Of a DNA stretch of 64,000 nt, positions 50,562 to 59,299 are shown one piece after another. This DNA comes from Sulfolobales archaeon Acd1 (GTDB lineage: Archaea > Thermoproteota > Thermoprotei_A > Sulfolobales > Sulfolobaceae). The DNA lies in assembly GCA_000389735.1 (NCBI GenBank), contig APJY01000001.1, positions 310,001 through 374,000 of the forward strand. Reading direction: 5' to 3'. Each line of letters starts with the position of its first letter. The stretch's first letter is position 1. The notes beneath the pieces were generated by a model. It did not search any database and was not told the DNA's origin. It was given only the letters and a program-made list of their open reading frames with translations. The translations under genes were made by a program, and so were the position numbers.

Positions 50562-50918
50562 TTGAACATAGCCGCGACGGTGGACGAAGATCTAAACCTT
50601 AAGCCTCTGGACGAAGCGCCTTACATAGTTCTGATAAAGGAGGACGAGAGGGTAATAGAGAGATACGAGAACCCCGCCTACGGTATGAGCAAGGAGGCCA
50701 CGATGCACGTGATCCTTCAACTACAGCCCGACGCGATAATAGTTAAGCCCGGCTTCCTCTGCCCCGGGTCGTACATGATGAGCGTGGGGCAGGTGAAGTA
50801 CATAGTTACGAAAGAGAACAACCTCAAGGAGGTCATAGAGAACCTCGAAGAGCTCAAAGGCAGGGCAACCGAGGAGCTCGAGGAGGAAGTTTACGCCGAG
50901 GAGCACCACATGGAGTGA
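50562..50918 (+). CDS. NifX/NifB-like (dinitrogenase cofactor fold) protein
   Basis: A 118-residue protein of alternating strands and helices. YIVLIKEDERVIERYENP, the LQPDAIIVKPGFLCPGSYMM segment and VKYIVTKENNLKEVIENLEE resemble the RNase H-like NifX/NafY fold (PF02579), used in archaea for small proteins of unknown role and usually not for nitrogen fixation. An acidic tail EELEEEVYAEEHHME follows. No nif gene is nearby. The TTG at 50562 is the apparent start, with a TTTATT box about 33 bases upstream. It is 14 bases before the Rdx gene. Confidence 0.68.
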   Translation: MNIAATVDEDLNLKPLDEAPYIVLIKEDERVIERYENPAYGMSKEATMHVILQLQPDAIIVKPGFLCPGSYMMSVGQVKYIVTKENNLKEVIENLEELKGRATEELEEEVYAEEHHME

Positions 50919-50932
50919 GGACGTAGAGGGCC

Positions 50933-51181
50933 ATGAGGGTTAGAATAGTGTACTGTAGGAGGTGCGGCTATCAGGATAGAGCCCTCGAACTCGCCAGGGA
51001 CATTATAACTTTCTTCGACGACGTGTCGGTTGAGCTGGTCCCGGGAGACAACGGGGTTTTCGACGTCTTCGTGAACGACGAGTTAGTGCACTCCAGGTTC
51101 CAGACCAGGAGGTTCCCCGAAAGCGAGGAGATCCTTTCGGAGGTAGGGAAGAGGAGGGCCGTGCTCGGAGGCTATAAGTGA
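50933..51181 (+). CDS. SelW/Rdx-family thioredoxin-like protein
   Basis: An 82-residue protein with a CxxC redox motif at YCRRCGYQDRA after the first strand, and the VFVNDELVHSRFQTRRFPES segment. This is the Rdx family (PF10262) of SelW/SelT/SelH-type proteins, with Cys in the place of selenocysteine. The family is thought to act in thiol redox regulation. It is likely cotranscribed with the NifX-like gene 14 bases upstream. Confidence 0.82.
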   Translation: MRVRIVYCRRCGYQDRALELARDIITFFDDVSVELVPGDNGVFDVFVNDELVHSRFQTRRFPESEEILSEVGKRRAVLGGYK

Positions 51182-51230
51182 GGTTTACTTCCCTAACCAG
51201 CCACCGCATATTGAACATTAATCTAGCGGT

Positions 51231-51716
51231 TCAGAGCCGCTTCAGCACCTTCTGGTTCAGGAGGAGCTCGAGGGATCCCTTTCCTTCCTTAGCGTTCATC
51301 TTTATCACCGCTACCCCACCTTTCTTCAGCTCGACTTCGCCCCCCGTGACGAGCCTGATGAACCTCGACAGGTACGGCTCGTGCCCCACTACGAGTATAG
51401 TAGTGTTACACCCCTTCTCGTCCATCCCCCTCAGCCTGTTCAGGAGCGCGGAGGGGTCCTGGTCGGGCTCGAGCTCCTTAATAGTCTCGACCTTAACGTC
51501 GTCCTCAAGCTCTTCACTTATGGCTTGCGCGGATTGGATCGCCCTGACGTAGGGGCTCGTGAGGATCCTATCGGGCCTGAACCCCAGGAGCTCAACGAGG
51601 TTAGCGACCCTCCTCATTTGGATAACTCCCTTCTCCACAAGCCTTCTCTCCTTGTCCTCCTTCCCCTCAGCCTTGGGCTCAGCGTCTCCGTGCCTAACCA
51701 ATATCAGCTCGATCAC
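51231..51716 (-). CDS. Histidine phosphatase, SixA-like
   Basis: A 161-residue member of the histidine phosphatase superfamily with the catalytic LVRHGDAEPK (RHG) and the second His in VVGHEPYLS. The short, lid-free form resembles SixA, a phosphohistidine phosphatase. In archaea the true substrate is not known. The ATG at 51716 is used. It is convergent with the Rdx gene and divergent from the metallo-hydrolase. Confidence 0.85.
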   Translation of the reverse strand: MIELILVRHGDAEPKAEGKEDKERRLVEKGVIQMRRVANLVELLGFRPDRILTSPYVRAIQSAQAISEELEDDVKVETIKELEPDQDPSALLNRLRGMDEKGCNTTILVVGHEPYLSRFIRLVTGGEVELKKGGVAVIKMNAKEGKGSLELLLNQKVLKRL

Positions 51717-51817
51717 GTGGTAAAGGAGTTCCCCTACTCGCTTAAACGTTTTAAAGTCCTGAGGACCACGAGACTTTCCCCTGGTCAGTTTATAAACCGT
51801 CTCTCGCTCCCTCTCCT

Positions 51818-52651
51818 GTGGAGGTAGCGAAGAGAGTCAGGATAACCGTACTGAGCGACAACTTCACCTCGACCATCATTCCTCCCCTAATAGGGGAGTG
51901 GGGCTTCTCAGCCTTCATAGAGGCAGACGGGGTCGGAGTCCTCTACGACGTGGGCAACTCCGGGCTTCCGGTCGTTCACAACGCCGAGGCGTTGGGAATA
52001 GACCTGAGGAGGGACGTGGACTACGTGATCCTCTCCCACGGGCACTCGGACCACACCGGAGGCCTGGCTAACCAGAAGCTGAGGGAGGCCTTGAGGGGGA
52101 AGGTGGTCATAGCGCACCCGAACGTTTCCGAGAAGAAGTTCCTCAGCTGGAGGGGAAGGCTGGACTACATAGGGATCCCGCTCAATAAGGAGGAGATGGA
52201 GAGGGAGTTCAGGCTAGTCCTGACCAGGGAACCCCTGGAGTTCGCTAAGGGTGTGATGTTCGCAGGTGAAGTCAAGAGCTACGGCTTCCCGAGGTATACT
52301 AAGGGGCTCCTGAAGTCCTCCTCGGAGGGGGTCGAACAGGATGATCTGCTCGACGACGTCCCGCTTTACGTGAACACGCCGAAGGGGCTGGTGATAATCA
52401 CGGGCTGTGGTCACTCGGGGATACTGAACATAATCAGGCACGCGAAGGAGGTGACCGGAGTCGAGAAGGTCTACGCCGTCCTAGGCGGTTTTCACCTCCT
52501 CTCCTCGCCCAGCGAACACGTGGACGAGGTCATGAAAGTCCTGGAAGGAGAGGCAGACGTGATAGGTCCCGCCCACTGCAGCGGCTTCAGGGCTAGGCTG
52601 ACCCGGAAGTTCATAGACGCGGGAGTGGGGAGCGTAATAGACATAGCGTGA
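51818..52651 (+). CDS. Metallo-beta-lactamase-fold hydrolase
   Basis: A 277-residue MBL-fold protein with the zinc motif SHGHSDHTGG, later metal His in ITGCGHSGILNI and GPAHCSG, and the FTSTIIPPLIGEWGFSAFIE start typical of COG1237. Members of that group include a ribofuranosylaminobenzene phosphate synthase-like enzyme of methanopterin pathways and uncharacterised hydrolases. The natural substrate here is unknown. It starts at the GTG at 51818. Confidence 0.85.
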   Translation: MEVAKRVRITVLSDNFTSTIIPPLIGEWGFSAFIEADGVGVLYDVGNSGLPVVHNAEALGIDLRRDVDYVILSHGHSDHTGGLANQKLREALRGKVVIAHPNVSEKKFLSWRGRLDYIGIPLNKEEMEREFRLVLTREPLEFAKGVMFAGEVKSYGFPRYTKGLLKSSSEGVEQDDLLDDVPLYVNTPKGLVIITGCGHSGILNIIRHAKEVTGVEKVYAVLGGFHLLSSPSEHVDEVMKVLEGEADVIGPAHCSGFRARLTRKFIDAGVGSVIDIA

Positions 52652-52705
52652 CGGCGAACTGACCCAGCCTAGGTGATTCGAAGGTGGTTGCCTTAAACCT
52701 CGGAG

Positions 52706-52722
52706 AGCTCGAAATACGAGCT
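52706..52722 (+). terminator. Hairpin after the MBL hydrolase gene
   Basis: AGCTCG (52706-52711) and CGAGCT (52717-52722) form a 6-bp stem with an AAATA loop, 55 bases after the stop codon. It is weak evidence for a transcript end. The rest of the 52652-52851 gap shows nothing else clear. Confidence 0.3.
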
Positions 52723-52851
52723 TCCATTCAGCGCTCAAACGTTACGAAAACAACTCTCTAAGAGAAGGGATGGAATGGCCGAATAGGGGAATTTCACGAG
52801 GAGTAAATCGGGGAGACTAAGGGTACAAAATAGATATTTTTGATAATAATA

Positions 52852-52859
52852 TTTAAATA
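52852..52859 (+). promoter_or_regulatory. TATA box for the four-helix membrane protein
   Basis: TTTAAATA is centred about 27 bases before the GTG at 52882, which fits a leaderless transcript. It is embedded in an AT-rich stretch. Confidence 0.6.
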
Positions 52860-52881
52860 CTAAGTTAGGTTCTGCTGGACC

Positions 52882-53277
52882 GTGTTCGACCTATACTCGG
52901 TGATGTTCTTCGTCCACATGCTCGGCTTAATAGGCTGGGCCGGCATCACGACTGGGGCGTATTACCTAATAGTCCTCACAGGCTTGGACTCGGAGAAGGT
53001 CTTGGTCGGCTACAGGAAGCTGGTGATTCTCGAAATAGTCTCGCTTATCGCCATGGGACTCTCGGGGATGGCGATGTGGCACATGCTGGGCCGCCCGACA
53101 TGGGCTTACCCATCCTTCGCGCTCGTTCCGGTCTTGGCTTTCGGCGAGTATTACCACTACAGGCTCACCTTCAAGGACATAACGACTTTCAGGCGGAGAA
53201 TGAGGTACCTCTCGTGGTTCTACACGATCGTGGGCCTGTTCCTGATTTTCGATATGACCTTCAAGCCCGAGATATGA
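52882..53277 (+). CDS. Four-helix membrane protein, DUF2269-like
   Basis: A 131-residue protein with four membrane helices and conserved-looking histidines (VHMLGLIGWAG in helix 1, MWHMLG, EYYHYRLTF). The pattern resembles small heme- or copper-associated membrane families such as DUF2269/CopD-like, but this is tentative. After its stop a different frame stays open and coding-like to a TAG at 53375-53377, so the gene may have been longer before a frameshift. It is transcribed alone. Confidence 0.68.
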   Translation: MFDLYSVMFFVHMLGLIGWAGITTGAYYLIVLTGLDSEKVLVGYRKLVILEIVSLIAMGLSGMAMWHMLGRPTWAYPSFALVPVLAFGEYYHYRLTFKDITTFRRRMRYLSWFYTIVGLFLIFDMTFKPEI

Positions 53278-53418
53278 TGAAGAAAGCCGGAATTTCAGGA
53301 AGGAGTTCAACGCGCTGATTTTACCTATGATGAGGCTTTGGTACGTCCTCGAGTTCCTAGTTGAGGCGAACGAATAGTTCATTATCAGTGGAGAAGTTCA
53401 GCGTCAACAACTCCTTCC

Positions 53419-54756
53419 TCAACCCAACTCGAGCCTCTTCAAGGTGCTGGGCACGTAGCCTGCGAGGGAGACGAACCCTGAGACGTCGACGTCCTTGAGC
53501 TTCATCACGATGACTCTCCCCAGGAGGCCTCCTAAGTCCACGTAGGAACCCGGGGGCGAGTCGACGGGGATCACCCTCACTCCAAGGGTCTTGTTCAGCG
53601 TTATCCCCAAGGCCAAGACGTCGGCTATCAGTCCTACAACCTTCTCCTTCCCCTGGGACTTGCTGACCGCCACCATGTCCACTCCTGTGTTACAAACCGC
53701 CGACAGGGCTATCAGAGTGTAGAAATCTACGTAACCCTCAAGGGCCCTCTCAGCCATTACCGAGTCCTCACTCACGGGTATGAAGGCGCCGCTCAGCCCA
53801 CCCACCGCGGAGGTCGCCATAGCCCCTCCCTTCTTAACGGCGTCCATCAAAACGGCCAGAGCGGCCAACGACCCGTGGCCTCCCATCCTACTTATACCCA
53901 TGGCCTCGATGATTCCCGCCACGCTGTCCCCCACGGCCGGGGAAGGGGCTAGGGACAGGTCGACGGTGGTGAAGTCTATCCCCATCCTCTCTGCCACTTT
54001 CCTACCGATCAACTCTCCGAGCCTGGTCACCTTAAATGCGGCCCTCTTTATCACGTCGTGAAGCTCCTGCAGTGTCTTGGGCCTACTCCTCCTTATTGCG
54101 CTCTCTATGACCCCGGGACCGCTCACCGCCACGTTTATGGTCGCCTCAGGCATCCCAAGGCCGTGGTGGGCCGAAGGCACGAAAGGGGAGTCCGGCGGGA
54201 CGTTGGCCATTATCGTCGCTCTGGAGGAGGAGGTCGGGGGCATCCGGAAGACCTCGTCCACGTAGAGCTTTATCGCCTCGAAGTTCATGCCCGCCACAGT
54301 CGACGCCGCGTTTATCATTCCCGTTAGTCTCCTGGTGGAGTTAAGGGCCTCCGCGAAGGTCTTAATCACCCTTAAGGCTCCGTTCGTGAACCCCCTGTCG
54401 GCGAAGGCTGAGTAACCGCTTATGTAATCTATCTTGTACTCCTGAGCCAAACCGTCGAGGAACTCGGCTATCTCGGGCCCGTCCTCCTCCGAAAGGCTCT
54501 CGAGGAAGAACTGTATCGGGGACACCGCGACCCTCTTGGTCACTATCCTGATCCCGTACTTCCCCGAGACCTCGTCCACCGCCTTGACGAACCTCTCGAG
54601 CGTTCCCCCCAAGGACTCGAGCCTCTTGAGGGTCGCCTCCAGGTTTCCGGCGATCGCGAAGAGGGTGTTGACGCTCAGGGTTACGGACCTTATGTCGAGT
54701 TGCTCCTCGCTGAGCATCCTATGGACTTCGACGATCTCCTCGGCGGTGTACCTCAT
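53419..54756 (-). CDS. UPF0210/PFL-family protein
   Basis: A 445-residue protein of the UPF0210 family (COG2848), recognised by length and by segments such as [36 protein letters not shown] and [15 protein letters not shown]. The family is related to glycyl-radical enzyme folds, though no radical glycine loop is evident here, and the function is unknown. It forms a conserved two-gene unit with the upstream ACT-domain gene, 3 bases away, as in many bacteria and archaea, which suggests regulation by an amino acid ligand. Confidence 0.9.
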   Translation of the reverse strand: MRYTAEEIVEVHRMLSEEQLDIRSVTLSVNTLFAIAGNLEATLKRLESLGGTLERFVKAVDEVSGKYGIRIVTKRVAVSPIQFFLESLSEEDGPEIAEFLDGLAQEYKIDYISGYSAFADRGFTNGALRVIKTFAEALNSTRRLTGMINAASTVAGMNFEAIKLYVDEVFRMPPTSSSRATIMANVPPDSPFVPSAHHGLGMPEATINVAVSGPGVIESAIRRSRPKTLQELHDVIKRAAFKVTRLGELIGRKVAERMGIDFTTVDLSLAPSPAVGDSVAGIIEAMGISRMGGHGSLAALAVLMDAVKKGGAMATSAVGGLSGAFIPVSEDSVMAERALEGYVDFYTLIALSAVCNTGVDMVAVSKSQGKEKVVGLIADVLALGITLNKTLGVRVIPVDSPPGSYVDLGGLLGRVIVMKLKDVDVSGFVSLAGYVPSTLKRLELG

Positions 54757-54759
54757 CCG

Positions 54760-55032
54760 TCACACCCTTTCCATGTACCTGAAGACCTCCTCGTGATAGG
54801 CCTGAACCTCGACCCCCAGCTCCTTGCCCTTCTCCTGCAACTGCCTCCTCAGTTCGGCCAGCGAGACCTTGCATTCGGAAATGTCGACCACCATCACCAT
54901 GGCGAAGATCCCCCTCACCACGGTTTGGGAGATGTCGATGATGTTGGCGTTGTTCTCAGCCAGCTTTGACGCTATCCCCGCGACGATTCCAGGCTTGTCG
55001 GCACCCACGACGACGATCACGGCGTTCTCCAT
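54760..55032 (-). CDS. ACT-domain protein, UPF0237
   Basis: A 90-residue single ACT domain (VIVVVGADKPGIVAGIASKL, AENNANIIDISQTVV, then FAMVMVVDIS). It is a member of UPF0237 (COG3830), always near UPF0210. ACT domains bind amino acids and regulate the partner protein. The ATG at 55032 has a TATA-like TTTAAATAA about 31 bases upstream, with a GGTAAGT motif just beyond it (55073-55079). Confidence 0.9.
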   Translation of the reverse strand: MENAVIVVVGADKPGIVAGIASKLAENNANIIDISQTVVRGIFAMVMVVDISECKVSLAELRRQLQEKGKELGVEVQAYHEEVFRYMERV

Positions 55033-55109
55033 GGGAGGCCCGACCTAAGCTCGGGTCACTCGTTATTTAAACTGAGGGTAAGTGAGGTGATCTTCGATCC
55101 AACGATCCG

Positions 55110-55502
55110 TTAGATAACCTCGACTCCGTGTCTTCTGGCGAGGCCCTTCAGCGCCTTGTCCTTCGTAGCTAAAGGCGATTCGCTCTCTATGGCGTGAGCC
55201 AAAATCACGACATCGTTGTATCTCGATAAGCTGAGCCTTTCCTTGATCAGTATTTCTAGAGCTCTACCTATGACGTCATCGCTGTCGCACAGTACTTTAG
55301 CCTTCTCGTTAGTTACGTAACTTTTCACGTACTCCGCGTTACCGATTCCGTTAGCTCTCAGGAACCAGGCGAACTCATGAATAACTATGGAGGGGATCAG
55401 CCATTCCTCGAGGCTGTCCAATAACTTCTCGGCCTCTTTATGGAACTCCGAGTCCTCCACTAGGTCGTAAATAAAAACGTTCGTGTCAATGACCGCCCTC
55501 AT
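55110..55502 (-). CDS. PIN-domain toxin, VapC family
   Basis: A 130-residue PIN-domain ribonuclease. Conserved acidic residues can be seen in VIDTNVFIYDL (first Asp), the middle acidic stretch CDSDDVIGRALE, and YNDVVILAHAIE with the third Asp. It cleaves RNA when freed from its antitoxin. The 5' end overlaps the antitoxin gene by 17 bases, as in the common VapBC arrangement, which makes many such pairs in Sulfolobales. Confidence 0.92.
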   Translation of the reverse strand: MRAVIDTNVFIYDLVEDSEFHKEAEKLLDSLEEWLIPSIVIHEFAWFLRANGIGNAEYVKSYVTNEKAKVLCDSDDVIGRALEILIKERLSLSRYNDVVILAHAIESESPLATKDKALKGLARRHGVEVI

Positions 55503-55713
55503 TTAAACCCCTTTCTATGTCCCTTTCGATCTCCTCAACAGTCAACCTCCTTCCCAACCTAATTCTCGGTCTAACTGGTGAAAGCTTCTTAATTATAATC
55601 TTGTCATCTTCTATATGAAATTCCAAGATATCCCCCTCGTGTATGCCCAGCCTGTTCCTTATGGACGCGGGGATTGTAACCTGGTAGTTCCTAGTGACCT
55701 TTACCCTTTCCAT
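55486..55713 (-). CDS. AbrB-family antitoxin, VapB
   Basis: A 75-residue protein. The N-terminal swapped-hairpin AbrB/SpoVT domain (KVTRNYQVTIPASIRNRLGI) binds DNA and its C-terminal tail (EEIERDIERGLNEGG) wraps the toxin. It represses its own operon. The ATG at 55713 is exactly 26 bases from the centre of a strong TATA box, so the message is leaderless. Confidence 0.92.
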   Translation of the reverse strand: MERVKVTRNYQVTIPASIRNRLGIHEGDILEFHIEDDKIIIKKLSPVRPRIRLGRRLTVEEIERDIERGLNEGGH

Positions 55714-55732
55714 GTCTTACTACTTGATCTAG

Positions 55733-55744
55733 TTATATATAAAC
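55733..55744 (-). promoter_or_regulatory. TATA box for vapBC
   Basis: GTTTATATATAA on the minus strand is centred 26 bases before the ATG at 55713. This is one of the clearest promoters in the window. Confidence 0.7.
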
Positions 55745-55983
55745 CTTTCTAGTAATACACTCAGTCGAGGCATTCCGCATGTTATTGTAGGGCGTCTACA
55801 CGTCTTTCGATCGTGTTCCGATTAAAAAAGAAACGATAAAGGCTCCGGAACTTCTTAAAAGAGTACTAGGGGTGATTATCGATTATTACGATCGATGAAC
55901 TGGCTGACCTCCTCGAATAGGACGCACGATTAATATGTACGTCGCGTAGGGTGACTTAGCCGACTCCCCACACTTTTAGGATT
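55745..55983. other. Gene-free spacer between vapB and the secreted-protein cluster
   Basis: No gene of credible length is seen. It contains an imperfect TCGAT-N7-ATCGA inverted repeat (about 55877-55893). It also contains short start-less fragments with coding-like sequence (for example ELLKRVLGVIIDYYDR on the plus strand), perhaps remnants. It marks the border where GC content begins to fall to the right. Confidence 0.35.
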
Positions 55984-57321
55984 TTAACCTATCACGTACG
56001 TATTAGTACCGTTCTCGGGAATGTAGTAGACGTCTGGGTAGTTCGTCGTATAAGAAGGCCAATACCACAGTATGCCGATCAGTTGAGGTGGAGGATTATC
56101 ATAAGGCCAGACGAAGTACCAATAGGCTAAGGCGTTAAGACTCGGATTATGCGCGATGGTCCAGTTGAATAAATAAGTATTATTGTATAGAGGTCCGTTA
56201 CGAATGGCGATATTCGAGACGTTAAAGAACGGGTTAATACTTCCTGTATTCTGAATAGTATCTATGAAGGCTTGAGAAATCCCGTTCGATACAGTTTTAG
56301 ATCCGAAAGTAAGGATCAAGGTATATCCGTTTATCTCCGAAGGCAGACCCATTATCGTAGAATTGAGTAGTTGACCTTGTTCGTTATATATCGTGAATTC
56401 CGTAGCTTGACTTAAACCGAATTTCGAACCGCTCGTGAAGTTGATGAAATACGACTGCCCAGCTTTCAGGTTATTATATAGTAGATTCACTGTCCCAGAT
56501 ATATTCACGTAAACTGAAGAGCCTTGCGTATACAGTATAACCGAGAACTCTTTCCCAACGCTGTTACCCGTTGGTATAAAAGTGGCGTTCAACAAAGGTG
56601 TGGGGCTTTGTTGTATATTTGTGACTTTGAACCACATGCCTAGTTGAAAGCCGGTTTGAGAAATGTATATGTGTGGTGTCGGGTTATTTAAAGTACCGCT
56701 GTAACCCTTGTTTATACCGCTACCTGTAACAATATAAACACCGACGCCGCTACTGAACGGGCTCAAATAAACGTAATCCAGCCTGTACCATTTGCCATCG
56801 TAATAATATAGAAGCCACACCATGATTATCTGACTCGGCCTTACGACAGCAGACAAAACATAGGTAGAGTTACTACTTACGTTATACGCTACAACGTGTA
56901 TATTGGCTAAAGGTTGCTCTCCTTGCGGTAGATATACAGTAGCGTTCAAATTGAAGGGACGTAAACTGGAATAGCCGTTTAAACTGGAGGTGAACAAAGA
57001 GGCGTTCTGGGAGCTCGAAGGAAATATATACGACGGATTAGGCTGTGAAGACGCGACGAAAGCAACGACCGTCACGGTCTTGGTGGGCGACTGAATCCAT
57101 ATCATGTAGCTCACGTTAAAATAGTGGTAACAAGGCGGTAGACCTGCATAAGTCGGTTGTGAGACTTCGACGCTGATAAGCTTCGATATTCCAATAAGAT
57201 ACTCTTGTACGGATACAGTATAATACTGGTTAGAGAACGAGACGGAATAGAGCGCGAAGGCACCAAGCGCCAGGACCAACGTCGCTATTAAAAGCAGTAT
57301 CGCTATAACTGAGCTTTCCAT
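55984..57321 (-). CDS. Large secreted or pilin-like surface protein
   Basis: A 445-residue protein: a single N-terminal hydrophobic helix (about 5-27) with no basic leader, like a type IV pilin or signal-anchor protein, then a long Ser/Thr/Asn/Tyr-rich beta domain with many glycosylation sequons (NVS, NAS, NST, NGT). No catalytic motif is seen, and only one late cysteine pair region is possible. It is divergent from the pilin-like operon, sharing a palindrome-bearing promoter region. A TATA box (57345-57352) lies 27 bases before the ATG. Not recognised as a known family; an adhesion or filament-associated role is inference. Confidence 0.8.
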   Translation of the reverse strand: MESSVIAILLLIATLVLALGAFALYSVSFSNQYYTVSVQEYLIGISKLISVEVSQPTYAGLPPCYHYFNVSYMIWIQSPTKTVTVVAFVASSQPNPSYIFPSSSQNASLFTSSLNGYSSLRPFNLNATVYLPQGEQPLANIHVVAYNVSSNSTYVLSAVVRPSQIIMVWLLYYYDGKWYRLDYVYLSPFSSGVGVYIVTGSGINKGYSGTLNNPTPHIYISQTGFQLGMWFKVTNIQQSPTPLLNATFIPTGNSVGKEFSVILYTQGSSVYVNISGTVNLLYNNLKAGQSYFINFTSGSKFGLSQATEFTIYNEQGQLLNSTIMGLPSEINGYTLILTFGSKTVSNGISQAFIDTIQNTGSINPFFNVSNIAIRNGPLYNNTYLFNWTIAHNPSLNALAYWYFVWPYDNPPPQLIGILWYWPSYTTNYPDVYYIPENGTNTYVIG

Positions 57322-57329
57322 TGTGCAAA

Positions 57330-57341
57330 TTTCACGTGAAA
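57330..57341. promoter_or_regulatory. Palindrome TTTCACGTGAAA over the divergent promoter
   Basis: A perfect 12-base palindrome sits between the TATA box (57345-57352, minus strand) and the start codon (57321) of the secreted-protein gene, right where transcription begins. A repressor bound here would block the gene. A partial copy TTTCACGTG occurs near 6474-6482. Confidence 0.5.
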
Positions 57342-57442
57342 ATTACATATAAGGTTTTTGTGATTTATTGGAATGATAGTAGCATTAAGCGTGGGAGAAA
57401 TATATATAGTTGTTACGACCGTTATATTACAGGGCTAAATTA

Positions 57443-57712
57443 ATGTTTGAGTTCATTACGGCGTTACTTACGATCGAGGAGGCTTTTAGCGTAGCCGAAC
57501 GACGGGCTAATTCTTCGTCCTTCTTGTCATTAGCTTCAGTGGAATCTTTACTGAGACAAAGCGGAACAGAGAGTGATGTAGCTGGATTATTTGGTGGACT
57601 AGCTTCCGAACTCTTTATCTCCTCACCTATTCACGCTTTAAGGATATTAGGCAATAGCGGTAGATATTCGCTCAGAGCGGGCAATACTTTCATCGGGGTG
57701 GCTCTACCGTGA
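57443..57712 (+). CDS. Small first-gene protein of the pilin-like operon
   Basis: An 89-residue protein of unknown family: an N-terminal hydrophobic segment MFEFITALLTIEEAFSVA and helical continuation, then Gly/Ser-rich stretches (LRQSGTESDVAGLFGGLASE). A TATATA box (57399-57407) is about 40 bases upstream of the ATG at 57443, giving a short leader. The alternative TTG at 57410 would lie inside the promoter. Its stop overlaps the GTG of the large pilin-like gene by 4 bases. It could be a chaperone or regulator of the operon; there is no evidence to choose. Confidence 0.6.
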   Translation: MFEFITALLTIEEAFSVAERRANSSSFLSLASVESLLRQSGTESDVAGLFGGLASELFISSPIHALRILGNSGRYSLRAGNTFIGVALP

Positions 57713-59289
57713 GAGGACTATCGACAATAGTCATCGCGATAATTCTCCTCTTGTTGATCTTGCTGGTCGTAGTTCCGGCCTTCATCATCTTAAACTCTGT
57801 CCCCGTGTACAGTTCTCAAGCCAAAACCTCTAACGAAGGCGTTTCCGAACTGGCGTCCGAGCAAAACAACCAAGTTTTCAGGGGGAATCCCAACGTCTAT
57901 TACAACTCCTCCACTAACCCATCGTTGCAATTCATGTTCGAATCAGTCGCGGCTCCCTTTAACATAACGCAGATATACTACTTCAACGGAACCGTGTGGG
58001 TTCCTATACTGAATCAAAGCGTGCTGGTGGTGGCTTATAACGCTACTCTACCGTTGCCTAAGCAGGCTTTCAACAAACCCATAATTATCGTAACCGGCTA
58101 CGGTAACATCTACTTCCTCAACCCGAACACATCAATAACGACAATAACGATTTCCGGACCGGCTGGCAAAGTTCCGGTTTATATAGTGGCTTTCGTAGTG
58201 AACGGCAGTAAATTCATCCCCATCAGCTTATCAGTAACGTTTCAGGGTTATTTATCGTTCCTGACACCCAAAGTATTGTACGTCGATCCAGGGACTTACT
58301 CTGTGGCTATCAAGAACTCCAGCACGATATTCCTACCTTATTACGGGTTGACCGCCGTGTTTCAGAACTGGAGCATAGCAGGATACGGGACAGTAAGCAA
58401 TCCGAAATCATTATCTACAACTTTCACAGTCACGGGAGCGGCGGTACTCACCGCAATCTACAAGGCTTACCCACAGAAGTTCACGGTCAAGATCGTACCG
58501 TCGAATATACCCTTGGGGACCACTATTACTCAAGGAGGAGCTTCGCTGACTTCGCTTAACTCCACCATCCCAGTGATCGTCGACAATCGCACGTATTACG
58601 TCGGAAGTTCTGGAATCACTTTGAACTTGACTTACGGGTATCACATTATTCAGTTCCCGACTCAGTACAACATAACGTTTAACTACAAGTATAACAGTTT
58701 CAATCTTAATGGAGGAGAAATAATGTGTTATCAATTCAGTGGGTTGAGTTCGAGCACTAGTGAAATCAAGATTATAAATAGCAACACGGTGTTCGTCAAC
58801 TCGTCTGGAACTATATACGGTAACTATAAGCCGGTGCAAACGTATTACTTAGTAGTGGTCAAAAACAACTTTTACTTCCCACCGTATGTGAAGCTGATTA
58901 GTAACACGACGCCAGTGCTGGGTAACATTGCGGGTCAATTGTTGCAGGCAAATGTTGTGGGAACTTCGACTAGCATAGCATTAGGCCCGGTGAAGAACTA
59001 TGAGCCACAACGAATATACTTCAAAGCCGGAACTAGCCTAAACTTCGTAGTGGATTATATGAATACAATCTGCAACCAAAAGATCGTACTATTCGATAGA
59101 GGAATCACACAGACTTTCTACGGACTTCTAGGATCGTCTTCATCCACAGTAGTCGTCTATACTCCCTATGGTAGCACTCAGTATTCTGTAGACGCATACT
59201 TCGGTTATTACGGCACTCTTACCGTTAATTCACCCGTAATAATTGTGAATAATCAGCAATGGGTATATAGTGGTGTTCCTGCCGGTTAG
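57709..59289 (+). CDS. Giant pilin-like surface protein
   Basis: A 526-residue protein with a class III signal peptide: leader MRG then LSTIVIAIILLLLILLVVVP, for cleavage by PibD. About 480 residues of Thr/Ser/Asn/Tyr-rich beta sequence follow, far longer than typical pilins (120-200). Two cysteines (EIMCYQF and NTICNQK) could form a disulfide. A segment NKPIIIVTGYGNIYFLNPN has a counterpart, GRPIIIVTSLGNVYFLQPG, in the next protein, and other blocks align too, so the two are paralogues. It is cotranscribed from 57443 to 61166. Confidence 0.85.
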   Translation: MRGLSTIVIAIILLLLILLVVVPAFIILNSVPVYSSQAKTSNEGVSELASEQNNQVFRGNPNVYYNSSTNPSLQFMFESVAAPFNITQIYYFNGTVWVPILNQSVLVVAYNATLPLPKQAFNKPIIIVTGYGNIYFLNPNTSITTITISGPAGKVPVYIVAFVVNGSKFIPISLSVTFQGYLSFLTPKVLYVDPGTYSVAIKNSSTIFLPYYGLTAVFQNWSIAGYGTVSNPKSLSTTFTVTGAAVLTAIYKAYPQKFTVKIVPSNIPLGTTITQGGASLTSLNSTIPVIVDNRTYYVGSSGITLNLTYGYHIIQFPTQYNITFNYKYNSFNLNGGEIMCYQFSGLSSSTSEIKIINSNTVFVNSSGTIYGNYKPVQTYYLVVVKNNFYFPPYVKLISNTTPVLGNIAGQLLQANVVGTSTSIALGPVKNYEPQRIYFKAGTSLNFVVDYMNTICNQKIVLFDRGITQTFYGLLGSSSSTVVVYTPYGSTQYSVDAYFGYYGTLTVNSPVIIVNNQQWVYSGVPAG

Positions 59290-59299
59290 GGGTGATAGT

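Noticed and set aside
50562-50918. Nitrogen-fixation cofactor protein
   Set aside because: The fold is NifX-like, but no nif genes are present and such proteins are widespread in non-fixing archaea.
53419-54756. Glycyl-radical enzyme
   Set aside because: UPF0210 is only distantly related in fold; no radical glycine motif or activating enzyme is visible.
55870-55920. Possible C/D-box guide RNA (GTGATTA ... CTGA)
   Set aside because: The C box does not match RTGATGA and no clear C'/D' pair is present.
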